The notes beneath the pieces were generated by a model that was not told the origin of the DNA, made no database searches, and saw nothing but the letters and a program-made list of their open reading frames with translations. A program made the position numbers and the translations under genes. A stretch of DNA of 64,000 nt from Tanypteryx hageni. Taxonomy: Eukaryota; Arthropoda; Insecta; Odonata; Petaluridae. The DNA lies in assembly GCA_028673005.1 (NCBI GenBank), contig CM054114.1, positions 126,261,307-126,325,306 of the forward strand, read 5' to 3'. Positions 33,327-44,017 of this stretch are shown one piece after another (position 1 is the stretch's first letter; every line of letters begins with the position of its first letter).

Positions 33327-34069
33327 TAGAAATGGTTTGTTAGTTAATTATGTCGCAATGAAATTATTAATTCTGTGGGGACTTCATATTTTTTTTAATC
33401 ATTCTTTCCTTGAAGCTGTTGAATATCACTGCACGACATTTTATCGCAAATTAAGTTATCCAGTAACATGGGCGATCCCGAGAATAATTACGCTGTGTTT
33501 TTGTGCTACCTGATTATACATCTTTAAAGCAAATATTGATCGATTACATCTCATAATCATAAGCACCTTAACCCATTTGAGTGTATTCGTTTTTACCTAA
33601 ATATTTCTGTCAACAACATGCATTTATGAAATCTTTTGAATTTCGAAAGGAAAAAGCGAGACTTTTATATCCGCAGTCGATATTCGGGGCAGAATGGTCG
33701 CCGTTTGTAAACCGGATGTCTTTTTAAATAGTGATTTACCGCCGTTTACTTTTCCTCTTAATGTTTTACGGGTTGTAACGCCTGTTGCTTATGAGTATGA
33801 CAATATTAGGTGAAGCGTACGAACAACCTGTACTGTACTCGCATCTAGTTATTTTGTTGCTTGTTAAACAGTGCAGGCAAGAGAGCGCCTGCGCTGTGAC
33901 GTAAAAGACCCTAGGAAGAAACGGACTTTATATTGTGAATGGCTGGAGTTATTTACAGTTCCCTCCATCCCCTTTTCTTTCAGCCTCAATCCTCTCTCTT
34001 CCCTCTAATTATCACCTTTCTTCTCCTTCGTTCGGCCCTTCCTTTACTTTCCATTCCGACCTTCTCCCT

Positions 34070-34710
34070 CTCCTCAGGTTCTTCTTCCCCCTCCCCTCTG
34101 GTTCTTCTCCCCCCTCTCCTCTGGTTCTTCCTCCCCCTCCCTTCTGGTTCTTCTCCCCCCTCTCTTCTGGTTCTTCTCCCCCCCTCCCCTCTGGTTCTTC
34201 TTCCCCCTCCCCTCTGGTTCTTCTCCCCCCCTCCCCTCTGGTTCTTCTTCCCCCTCTGGTTCTTCTCCCCCTCCCCTCTGGTTCTTCTCCTCCCTCTCCT
34301 CTGGTTCTTCTCCCCCCTCCCCACTGCTTCTTCTCCCCCCCTCCCCTCTGGTTCTTCTTCCCCATCCCCTCTGGTTCTTCTCCCCCCTCCCCTCTGGTTC
34401 TTCTTCCCCATCCCCTCTGGTTCTTCTCCCCCCTCCCCTCTGGTTCTTCTTCCCCCTCCCCTCTGGTTCTTCTCCCCCCTCCCCTCTGGTTCTTCTTCCC
34501 CCTCTGGTTCTTCTCCCCCTCCCCTCTGGTTCTTCTCCTCCCTCTCCTCTGGTTCTTCTCCCCCCTCCCCACTGCTTCTTCTCCCCCCTCCCCTCTGGTT
34601 CTTCTTCCCCATCCCCTCTGGTTCTTCTCCCCCCTCCCCTCTGGTTCTTCTTCCCCATCCCCTCTGGTTCTTCTTCCCCATCCCCTCTGGTTCTTCTCCT
34701 CCCCCCCTCT
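34070..34710 (+). repeat. Pyrimidine-strand minisatellite
   Basis: About 25 tandem units of 20-27 bases follow the pattern CTCTGGTTCTTCTCCCCCCTCC with small variations (TCCCCCTC, CCATCC, CACTGCTTC). The plus strand is almost all C and T, with G confined to TGG or a rare TGC in each unit. The array contains a larger duplication: a block beginning at 34254 recurs at 34502, about 248 bases later, including the rare ACTGCTTC variant. Long open frames on both strands (for example 33935-35053) exist because the repeat lacks stops, and read as SGSSPPSPLVLLPPP-like strings. They are not genes. The array sits in a wider pyrimidine-rich zone (33960-34900). Confidence 0.92.
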
Positions 34711-35449
34711 GCTCCGCCTCTTTCACGTTCCCTCTCCTTGCCCTCTCCCTTCCTCACACTCATTCCTTTTCACGCATTCTTACGCGTTCCCCTTCATCCT
34801 CTCCTTCCTCCTCCTTCTTCAAAACCCTCCCTCCTTCCGTCGTCCCACTTTCACGGTTGCTTGCCTCTCCCCCACACCCTCAGACGCAACGCACGCCGGT
34901 TTGAAAAGTGAACTTGTCGTAGCCGCCCATCGTGCTTTTCTTTCTTTTTTTTTATACCGAGCCGCTTTGTCGTACTACGGGCGGTGGTCTCGGTCAAGGC
35001 TCTACCGTGGCGCGCATTTCTTCCGTGGCCTTAATACGGCGCGTGACGGATGATGGGATGGCCGTCGGAATGCCTCACGGGTTTTTGGTATCGATATCTG
35101 GAGGATGGTGAAACGCGAGGGAGTAAAAATAACAGGAGGGTTGCTTTGGAAATTTTATATTGTTTGTACGCCCTGACTGTATCTATTTGTTGCAATGTCT
35201 TTAATATTTAAATTTGAATTTTCTTATAAGTTCAATAGCTGTACACTTATATACGTAATATATATTATGATTATTCTTGTATCTGTTTCATCAATTCAGT
35301 TTTTGTTTTCTTTTTTAATTTACCGATTAAAAGAATGTAATTCTAACAAGTAGGGGTGTACACGGGTTTCCCGTGGTACAGAGGTGGTTTTCGTCAAATT
35401 CGCCGTAGTATAATCGTATACTAATGTATTTGCTTTTAAATCAGAAAAT
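34711..35449. other. Pyrimidine-rich flank, then unassigned DNA
   Basis: The first 190 bases continue the C/T bias without a clear repeat unit. A GC-richer block (about 34880-35060) follows, then AT-rich DNA up to the tandem array. Confidence 0.4.
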
Positions 35450-35938
35450 TATTTTTCACCCTGCTTTTTAGATCCTTTCTAAACATGTTCGTTTCGTTTT
35501 GCCATTTTATACTCGCCCTACAAACGAAATTTCTTATTTCTTATTCAGACAATACCTTCGAAATTCATAGTTACAGAAAAATTCTAACCTTGATATTGTG
35601 GTAGCACTGTTTAGTCGACCCGGTTGAAATATGATATTTTGGTTATTTATTTATATGAAGATTATAGCATATACCATAATGGGATAAAATCCATTCAGGC
35701 AGTTCTCTAGAAATCGGTGTATAAGAAATATTATTTTACATTTTATTGTGGTAGCCCTGCTCTCATGCTCCGATTTAAACATCTTGATTTCATTATGGTA
35801 TGTTGTACCAATCTTATATGTAAAATTTACTTGACATCCATTCAACCAATTCCTTCCAAATCCAAAAGTACTGAAAGCGTTTAATTTGTAATTGTGGCAA
35901 CCCTGTTTAGTTGATCCGGTCTATATATAGTATTATGG

Positions 35939-35939
<1 letters not shown>

Positions 35940-35970
<31 letters not shown>
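35940..35970. repeat. TA microsatellite at the retrotransposon junction
   Basis: A (TA)n run of about 31 bases directly before the truncated retrotransposon. A shorter TA run follows the element's ATG tail. Confidence 0.85.
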
Positions 35971-35971
<1 letters not shown>

Positions 35972-36424
35972 GCTATGTATGGAATATAGCATTGCATGGG
36001 GCAGAAACATGGACGCTAAGGAAAAACGACATAAAATACTTGGAAAGCTTTGAAATGTGGACTTGGAGGAGAATGTTGAAGATAAAATGGACAGATAGGA
36101 TGAAAAACGATGAAGTGCTACGAAGAATAGGAGAGAAGCGAATGATTATATAGACTATCAGAAAGAGGAAGGCAAACTGGGTTGGACATTACCTGAGGAG
36201 AGAGAGTATGATTAAAGATGTGTTAGAAGGAAAACTAGATGGGAAAAGGGAAAGAGGTAGGAAAAGGTTTCAGCTCATAGACGATTTGAAAGGGAAAGAG
36301 AGATATCAAGATATGAAGATATGAAGAGGACAGCGGAAAATAGGAATATATGGAGAACCAGGTTTAACCAAGAATAATCACGGACCTGTCTACGGACAGA
36401 CTACCTATGATGATGATGATGATA
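35971..36424 (+). mobile_element. Truncated non-LTR retrotransposon 3' end, copy 2
   Basis: The plus strand encodes HGAETWTLRKNDIKYLESFE, then MWTWRRMLKIKWTDR, an in-frame TAG, then IRKRKANWVGHYLRRES and GRKRFQLIDDLKG. This is the C-terminal tail of an RTE-like endonuclease/reverse transcriptase. The 3' end has CTGTCTACGGACAG, a perfect hairpin, then an ATGATGATGATGATG tail. TA-rich runs flank both sides. It interrupts the fourth unit of the tandem array, so it is younger than the array. Confidence 0.82.
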
Positions 36425-36879
36425 TATATATATAATATTATAATTTGGTTAAAATTAATGTGGATAGTTCAACACAAATATTTGTAAAAAGAAATTTTTT
36501 ATTACTTTTGTTGTGGCAATCCTGATTTTTATGCTAAAAATTTTTATTTTCTTATGTTGCACAACTCTTTCATACAAAATTTCGTTGAAATCGATTAGGC
36601 CAATTCCTTCCAAATTCATAATTACCGAAAAGTTTTATTTTGTAATTGTGGCACCCCTGCGTAGTCGATCTGGACCATATATGTCATTTTGGCCATATAT
36701 TTATGTGAAAATTCTATGTAGCAAATTTAATTGAAATCGGCCCCGCCAATTCTTCCCAGATATATGCGTACGAACGGACGGAGATCACGAAGATAATAGT
36801 GCTTTTCAGCATTGATGAAAAGCACTAAAAATCCTGTAAAGAATTTAGCACATGTGTTTGTAAGTTACGCAAATTACGA

Positions 36880-37135
36880 GGATAGATCTATCGTATCAAA
36901 ATTCCAGAATAAGCACTTGGTATCAAAAATTGAAAAATTTAGTATGTACTGGTCCTTGCCAAAACAAGGTTATAATAAAACCAGATGTCCATTCTGACTA
37001 CAGTGGTGATTTACCGACAGTACGTTATGGCTTTTGGAGACACCTATGAACATTACTTAATTTTCAATTTTTTATACTGGATTACTTATTGTGAAATTTG
37101 TTTTCAGCTGTAAGACGAGCTGGATAATTCTCTGG
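36880..37135. mobile_element. Foldback MITE, family A, copy 4
   Basis: Arms are CCAGAATAAGCACTTGGTAT with AAAAATTGAAAAATTTAGTA on the left, and the inverted TTCAATTTTTTATACTGG with ACTTATTGTGAAATTTG on the right. The centre has CAGATGTCCATTCTGACTAC and CAGTGGTGATTTACCG, and the right outer end reads AGACGAGCTGGATAATTCTC. These match other family A copies. Coordinates are approximate. Confidence 0.6.
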
Positions 37136-37234
37136 TAAATATAAAGTTTCACTCAATTCAGATTATTACTTTCAGATTGGTGGAAGTTTTTTTTACGTAA
37201 ATTGCATTTAATTATCCTTATAAAATAATTCTCA

Positions 37235-37430
37235 AGTGTCCGTCTGTCTGTCCCGGTATTTTTGGACATTTCCCAATGGAATTAAGAGCTCAAACTTTCA
37301 GTGAATCATTAAATCACCATGAGATGGTCTCTAGAAAAATCAAACATCCCGGAAAAAGTCCCGGATTCTACTCCGGGAGACAATTATATTTTCCCATAAG
37401 TTTACACGGGATTTTCGATTTTTCAAGGTG
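37235..37430 (+). repeat. Interspersed repeat family C, copy 1
   Basis: GTCTGTCTGTCCCGG is followed later by CCCGGATTCTACTCCGGGAG, TATTTTCCCATAAGTTTACA and a TTTTCGATTTTT segment. The second half matches 63075-63215, where GGGTTCGACTCCAG and ATTTCCCATAAGATAACACG occur in the same order. The TACTCC/GACTCC part looks like a degenerate pol III B box. The class is not determined. Confidence 0.5.
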
Positions 37431-37908
37431 CAAGGTTCCTTCATTCATTAAAACATGTAAATATGGACCGAATTTCTCCATTTTTGTTTTATTCGACGAC
37501 TAAAACTATAAAATATCTTATTCTTGCAATGTTTATATGTTACACGGAAGAACTTGTCAGAAACACGATTTTATTTTCGAAATTTTATGGCTTTTTCGTA
37601 CTCTTTCCGGGTCTTGCCAAGGCGACCCGCATTGTTGCCTCCGATTGAATTAGCGTCTATTAAGCCTTCAAATAGACGAAAGAATTGTGTTATTCGCTTC
37701 GCGCAATGTGAAACTTAATAGATTGCAACGTTAATAATTTAAGAATATTATTATTAGGTAAACATACGAAGACGAAGAATAACAGAGCCAAAGAGTGGTA
37801 AATCTAGTCGTATATTGATGCCAGAATGTAATAAATTTCAAGTGCTTCATTTTCTGAGATAATTCAAAAAATTGTCAGGAATTTATTAATTAATCAAACA
37901 ATTACATT

Positions 37909-37945
<37 letters not shown>

Positions 37946-39059
37946 TTTTTAAACACACCCCTCAGAAGTTATATTTTAATCACACTACAAAGTCCCGTAG
38001 ATGTTCAACGCTCGTCATTCATAAAACTACAGAAAACAATCAGTTAAGTGATTATATTTCAGTCGTGACTAAAAGTACATTTATGTGCTCGTACAGCAGA
38101 ACGTGTATTGTCCTGCATAATCATCTGAACGTGCCCAAGCAAACTCTAAATGGATCTGGGATTTTATATAGTCCAGTTGATATTTTTACTTACCAAATAA
38201 TGCGAGATTTCTCAAGATGCTAGCAGCCTATTTTTTTAATTACATAAATCTAAATAATAATTTCGAAACGAAAATAGATTTTGTAAAACGTTTTCTCTGC
38301 GTCTTTTTTTCGAGCAATTTTTGTTAGGGTTCACAATAATTAGTCGCTCATATTTGTCAAAAATGATCCGAATAATGACTGATTTTAAAAATCAGTTTCT
38401 TAAGTAGCGTAAAGCAGTTCGTTATCTCCATTCTTTTCATATCTTCGAGGTTTGCTAGTCAGAATAAAATTTCCTGAATGTGCCCTGTTCACGAAAACAA
38501 CGTAGTTATTTGTTTTTAAATTACATAGGTAGTTATTTATTAACATTATTAAAAAATAATGAATTTTCATAAAGAATATTTTTTGAACCCTCACCCTTTC
38601 TCATTAGTTACTTTCTGTCATTCAAATAACTTACGGAGAATAATTTCATATTTTAATAAATGAATCTTATTTAACCAGCCACTGAATCATCATTTAGTCA
38701 AGACGTAGTTACTCACTTTTCTGGATAAATTATAAACATTACGCCATTTACATATTAATATCTGAGTTATCCAAACTCGTAGCAATAATTAAAATATTTA
38801 GAAATCTCTCAAGGAGGGTATTTTTGAAGGCATTTCAACGTCCTTGTATTTTCGTAATTATAAAACATACATAGATGTCTCCGAAATTTAGGTTTCGGTA
38901 AAAATTACTCACTGTCCTTAAAAGTTTGCCGACAACCGCTCTTGGAGGAGGATAGCAAGGCCCGTACATGTTTAAGGTGAACCATCTCGTGTTTTGATTC
39001 ATTACGGTTGGTACATTTCTTATATTTTTATAAATTTCATTTTTTCTTAACGTCTAGAG
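37431..39059. other. Unassigned AT-rich stretch with TA microsatellite
   Basis: Contains a (TA)n run at 37911-37943. No gene or transposon border recognised. Open frames around 37463-37718 have no domain. Confidence 0.45.
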
Positions 39060-39349
39060 CAGCGGTTCTCAACCTTTTTTTCCGTCGCGACTATCTATGT
39101 TCACGTGCGCGACACACGGGACACTACAATTCTTCAATCGTGAAAAATAGAAGTGCGTAATAATGAAGAGTTTAAGCCTAAAAATTGTTTTCATTGTTGT
39201 TAAAAACGACGCAAGAAAAGGGTAAAAACTGTGCTTGACAAAATTTACCTCATTTTCTATGTCGTCGTCTTTAATAAATTTTTGGCGACACATCTCTCGT
39301 CTCTTCACGACAGACCGTTACGTCGCGACACACCGATTGAGAACCGCTG
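39060..39349. mobile_element. Short hAT MITE
   Basis: Starts CAGCGGTTCTCAACC and ends GATTGAGAACCGCTG, inverted termini of the Charlie-like hAT type. The flanks GTCTAGAG (39052-39059) and ATCTACAG (39350-39357) match at 6 of 8 positions, consistent with an old 8-bp duplication. Just inside both ends CGTCGCGAC is repeated inverted. The 290-bp element has no coding sequence. Confidence 0.78.
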
Positions 39350-39746
39350 ATCTACAGTTCCAGGCAATAATATGTGGCACTTATACATGATTCGACAAAA
39401 AATATAGATATTTGTCACATTCCATAATAATTTTATTTTAGCATGACCTAGGTGTCGCTTAGTTAAGGCATTTTAAGGTCTGAAGATGTTGTAATAGAAA
39501 TATTGCAAAAAGTGGCAAGGTTTGTCTTTTTAGGCGCTCTTTACCAGCGAAGCGGTAGCAGCACGTCTCGTCCGTCTGTCGTAACTTTCATCTCTTGATA
39601 CGGGTTTTGAATCAATTAAGGAAGAGTGATCTTCATTAAAATTGATCTCCGAATTATGATTTCGAACGGCGTCCGTCAATTAAAACTTCCACTTTATATA
39701 AGCACTTAAATAAGCCTATAGTCATATCTCGTTAAATGGCACCCGA

Positions 39747-40045
39747 CAAGCAACAATTAAATAACATCTTTTTCTCTCTCTCTGGCTCTTATACTACGAT
39801 CTGTAAGATGTCGACTAAAAGATTTATTCGGATAGAGTATAACATTTGTCACAAAAAATTCCGCGAGAATATCCCAAGCATATATCCTCACATTTTGTTT
39901 ACAACGGTCGATACGACGATTCTATCGGCAAGCAATTAAAAATCCACATTTTTCTCTCGCAAGTCTTATATGATCCGTGAGGTATAGATTAAAAAATTCA
40001 TTCGACTAGAAAACAACATTTGCCACAAAGATGTCCGCGAGACCA
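39747..40045 (+). repeat. Diverged local tandem duplication
   Basis: A segment beginning CAAGCAACAATTAAATAAC at 39747 recurs in diverged form from about 39931 (CAAGCAATTAAAAATCC). Landmarks are in the same order: TTTTTCTCTC, GTCTTATA/GCTCTTATA, ACATTTGTCACAAA/ACATTTGCCACAAA and CCGCGAGA. The period is about 184 bases. No coding function seen. Confidence 0.55.
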
Positions 40046-43000
40046 CATAATTACGACTTATAATTTCAAAGATAAAAAAACCGAAAACCGCCCAACCCTT
40101 CCATATCGTTTTCTACCTATTTCCCATGAAGAACGCCTTTGAAATCTTTGTGTTCCATTTATGGTGTATACTTTTCCTTCTTGTTTGCTGAATGATATTT
40201 TATTGTTTCTTCTCTGTCCGTAAACTTAATCGAACGCGGCGAAGTGAAAATCTAACACTGCAGACCTAACTCAATCCATTCGTTTCACTTGTCCTGCGAC
40301 TCTAGCTACTATGCAACGTCGCGAAGGAATAAATTTGCGTAGATCTCTGCAAACATCATCGTAAAACTCCCCCCTCTTATAGATGTTTCAGGGAAGTATT
40401 CATGGAGGCTTCCAAGAATTCTTAGGAAATATCGAAAGATTTCTCTCGGGATGGAAACTTCGCTCGTGGGCAATGAGCAATAAGCCCGTTTCCAGGGAGA
40501 GACGTCCGTCTTTTGTTTTTTTTTGTCTGCCGAATATCATACCTGCGAACACGTTTGGCGTGATAAATCGATGTTCTCCAAACGGAGCTTTAAAGGAGAA
40601 TTCTCGGTGACGCAAAATAAAAGCGGAGAAACTTTCTTCATTTACGCAAGTTAGCGAGGCGTTCGTAAGAATCGTTTCTCATCATCTTTCAGTACTTCTC
40701 TTTCAACAAGGTACGATCTATTATTTTAGGTTTAAGCTGTTTTTCCTTTGCAGCCCGTGCCTCAGCTTATTTACGCTATGAATAACACCTTTTTGTTCTG
40801 AATTTTTTGGCTCAAAATTTTTTTTCACGTTCGATGTGGGATATTAATCAACGTGCAACGCGCAAAACTGGTAAGAGTCGGTGCGCTCTGCAGAAACAAC
40901 TTCGGCAGTTAGATTCGTGAAAAGCTGTTGGTTTGTTTTCTCCGAAAAAGATATATTTCGAGTCCCTTAAAGCTTATAAGGCAGTACATGTTCGATCTAT
41001 ATCTGGTGGATGTTCTTTTCGGAAGTTTAGCCTTCCCGTCATTTTGTTGCCGTGTTAGTTTATGATTTCTTATTCTCGTCGCAGAAAAAAATAAGAAACA
41101 ATATAAACATATATATGAGCATAATCTGTATATTGTTTAGCGAATCCTAAAAACAAGGAGCAACTTTGTCGGAAATAATTTATATAAATATTTTTTCCGA
41201 GTAAAAATTTACTATACTTACCCAATTTTTTGTGCGCTGAAAAGTCCACAGGCGTATAATTTATTGGAAATATACGAAAAAATATTTTGAACAAGTGAAT
41301 CACTTCGTTGATTTTTTAAACAAAATCACTTTGAACTGCATATGGATATATGACTTACTGGTTACACCAGTTGTGTCCAACCTTAAATGCATGTCGGGCC
41401 GCGTCAGTGGTTGCAAATCCTTCTGCGGGCTAGTTTAGAGTTTAAATCTGAAGTTACCTGTTCTGAGATGTGTATAAGTGAAAATCAAGTCTAAATATGG
41501 TTTTTATGAGTAACGTTTCAATATTAAAAGTTTTATAATCAAAATTTTCATGGAAATGTATGAATTTGTGTTAAATTTTTCGGATTGGTGTTTCATCGTA
41601 GCTTCCCACGAAAATACTTTATATTATTATATTTATTTCATTCCTTTACGTTATAATTTTCTTCTGTCGAATTTTTAGTACGGAATTCTGGGAATTCTTT
41701 TTGTTCTATAAATAATGAATTTAATGGCGATTTAAGAATCGTTTCCTTTAAATCATCGTGTATTTGTGCCCATGATGGTCCATTTTATTTCACTAACCGT
41801 TTCGTTCACCTACTTCATCTGTGTGGGGAAGCCTTCAGCCTCCCCCATGTATCCTTCTTAGAGCAAGACGAACAATTGTTTCTCTATCTCGGAAGCCTCT
41901 TTTATTACTATCGTTCGCTCTACTGCTTTCAGCTAACAAGTGCTTTTGTCTCCCGCTCAAATTACCCATTTTCACCCAGAGTATTCCATCTTTCGAGTTT
42001 CTTTTTCTACCGGCTACTTATCTAATTGTTTGGGGAGGTTAACTTTCTCCGCGGTTACACACTCCTAGACTCCGGCTGAAGACGACTGTTCTAGTTCTAT
42101 TTTCTTTTAGAGTGGCTCGGCTTGCCTATGCATTTAGTCCGAGACTACTCAGCGCTATCTTCTCAGTCGACAGTGTGTTTCTCCCGATAATGCGTCGGTT
42201 GTCGGCCCTGGTCGCGGGAGAGAAAAAAAAAGACTAATGGCGAGTGGGTGTGGAAAAACAAATGAGCGTTGAAAAGAGAGAGAGGTTTCCACTCAACTTG
42301 ATGGAGAGGAAAGAGAGATGAGAGAAGTAAAAAAAAATCCGGAACTCCTTTTAAGCAAGTCCCAATCTTGTCGAATAGGGGAAACTTTTTGCGGAGGGGG
42401 AATTTTTATTTTATTTCCACCGTCGTAATTTGCATCCGCTCCAAAGGTGGCCTTAATTTTCATTCTTGGGGAATTGGGAAAAAGAAATTTCGGCGAAAAG
42501 ATTCGACTTCAATGAAAAAAAGAACCGCGAAATGTTCTCTCTCGGCAAAAGAACGGTAAACTGATTCCAATGTGAGTAATATTGACGGAGTGGGCTCCCT
42601 GAGTGCCCCGAGACGGAATTCAATTTCGTCTCCTCAAGTGTTCTCGTGAAAGAATTTCCGAACCGTAAATATTTTCAAGTTCAATCGGAAGGGAAAGGTC
42701 GGGAAATATTTTTGTCCATTTTTTTCCAAGAAAAATTCCATAACCTCATTTAAGACATTTATTTCCAGCTGAAGATTTTTATGCGCGAGTGCGCTGTAAG
42801 CAGGCATTGTTACGCGGGGTGGCTACCTGCCCTCCGTAACAAGCATGCAAAAAGGTCACACTCCTTCCAAGAAAATATTCATTATATAAGGTCCATGTTG
42901 CGTTCCCTCAGAAAGGCTTGTAAGAATTATATTAAGTCAAAGAAAATAATATAAAAGGTTCACGTAATCTAATCAGGAGTGCCACTTTACTGGTGACAAA

Positions 43001-43308
43001 AAATGAACTTTCCGTCATATCTCATAAAATGTTATTCCAATCAAAAAGGTCTTCAAACAAAATTTGTAGGACTATTTAAGTGCGATATTTCTTTTGCTGT
43101 GCATTTTTATCGATAGAGTAACTGTTTTCAATAAAATCGTTTGATAAAGTCATAATTCATTTTGAACTTTCTGGCATAGTTTTTTAATTGTTGTCATCGG
43201 AGACTATCTTCATAGAAACTAAAATGAACAACATCTGCTACAATTACTTGAATACGTTTAATTTCCTATCGTGCGCATCCAGCGTATAATAAACGTAAGG
43301 AAATGGAT
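40046..43308. other. Unassigned stretch with one hAT-like scar
   Basis: No supported gene. At 41364-41440 CAGTTGTGTCCAACCTTAAA and GGGCCGCGTCAGTGGTTGCA resemble eroded hAT ends, but no element can be delimited. A purine-rich stretch lies at about 42220-42350. Confidence 0.4.
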
Positions 43309-43310
43309 TA

Positions 43311-44015
43311 CAGTAATATCCCGTTTAACGCTACCCCTTACAACGCTGATTCGTTATAACTCTCTTTGCTCTAAAGCCAATTTTTACTTTCTCCATAGCT
43401 TTTGTGGGTGCTCTAAATCAAGAACTAATTACCGGAACATAACAAATTTCATATTTAACATTTTAAAGTTACTAAGTGATACGCCATGGAAGAAAATAAT
43501 ACAAAATTACAAAACGTGATTTGATTTCACATTTTCGCTACGTAGCAGACAATTTTCAATCAAAATAACTGAAAAAAATGCCGAAACCATCAAACGAATC
43601 ACAGCAGAAACACCACGTTCTCAGACTGCAGAGTAATCTATGGTTTCGTTTACATATCTCACGAAGTTGGACAGCTATTGGTGGCATTGGGCGATGATTA
43701 TAAGGGGAGGGTGTCTCGAATCTGTTACATTGTGAGATAATGACAAAAACTTTGCGATAGTATTATATTGCAGGATACCTGGTATATAGCAGATCTTCTA
43801 CATTTCGCATTTAAGGATTAATGATTTACAGTAAAGTTTTGGAGTATCGGAGAGAAGAGCGGCCATACCTACTAATATTTTAAAAATAGGTATAAATTAC
43901 GATTTTAGGAACGGATCTCCATAAGTACTATACTAAAATGACCCCGCATAACGCTGATTCAGTTAGCGCTCTCGTTTTCATGAACGCGTCCCCAGCGTTA
44001 AACTGGTTATGACTG
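43311..44015. mobile_element. Non-autonomous pogo/Tigger-like element
   Basis: The left end is CAGTAATATCCCGTTTAACG and the inverted right end is CAGTCATAACCAGTTTAACG. TA flanks both sides (43309-43310 and 44016-44017). AACGCTGATTC recurs in the same direction inside each end (CAACGCTGATTCGTT on the left, TAACGCTGATTCAGTT on the right). No transposase in 705 bp. TIR type and TA duplication fit the pogo branch of Tc1/mariner; the Tigger at 18401 has different inner sequence. Confidence 0.75.
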
Positions 44016-44017
44016 TA

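Larger units (their letters stand above)
35450..36780 (+). repeat. Tandem array of about 147-bp units, six copies
   Basis: A landmark close to ATTGTGGCAACCCTG recurs, ending at 35463, 35609, 35759, 35905, 36524 and 36660. The spacings are 146, 150, 146, 619 and 136. The 619-base gap is one unit plus a retrotransposon of about 470 bases with its TA flanks. Units ending at 35609, 35905 and 36660 are followed by TTTAGTCGATCCGG-like sequence; those at 35759 and 36524 are followed by a different segment with ATGCT. The array is therefore partly alternating, with a 290-300-bp dimer. Units also share CAATTCCTTCCAAAT. It is diverged and AT-rich, and I see no coding capacity. Confidence 0.75.

Noticed and set aside
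33935..35053. Open frame of 372 codons, and long antisense frames in the same place
   Set aside because: They translate a tandem minisatellite that lacks stops in several frames on both strands.
35450..36780. CRISPR-like array because of regular spacing
   Set aside because: The whole unit is repeated, not short identical repeats with unique spacers, and the DNA is eukaryotic.
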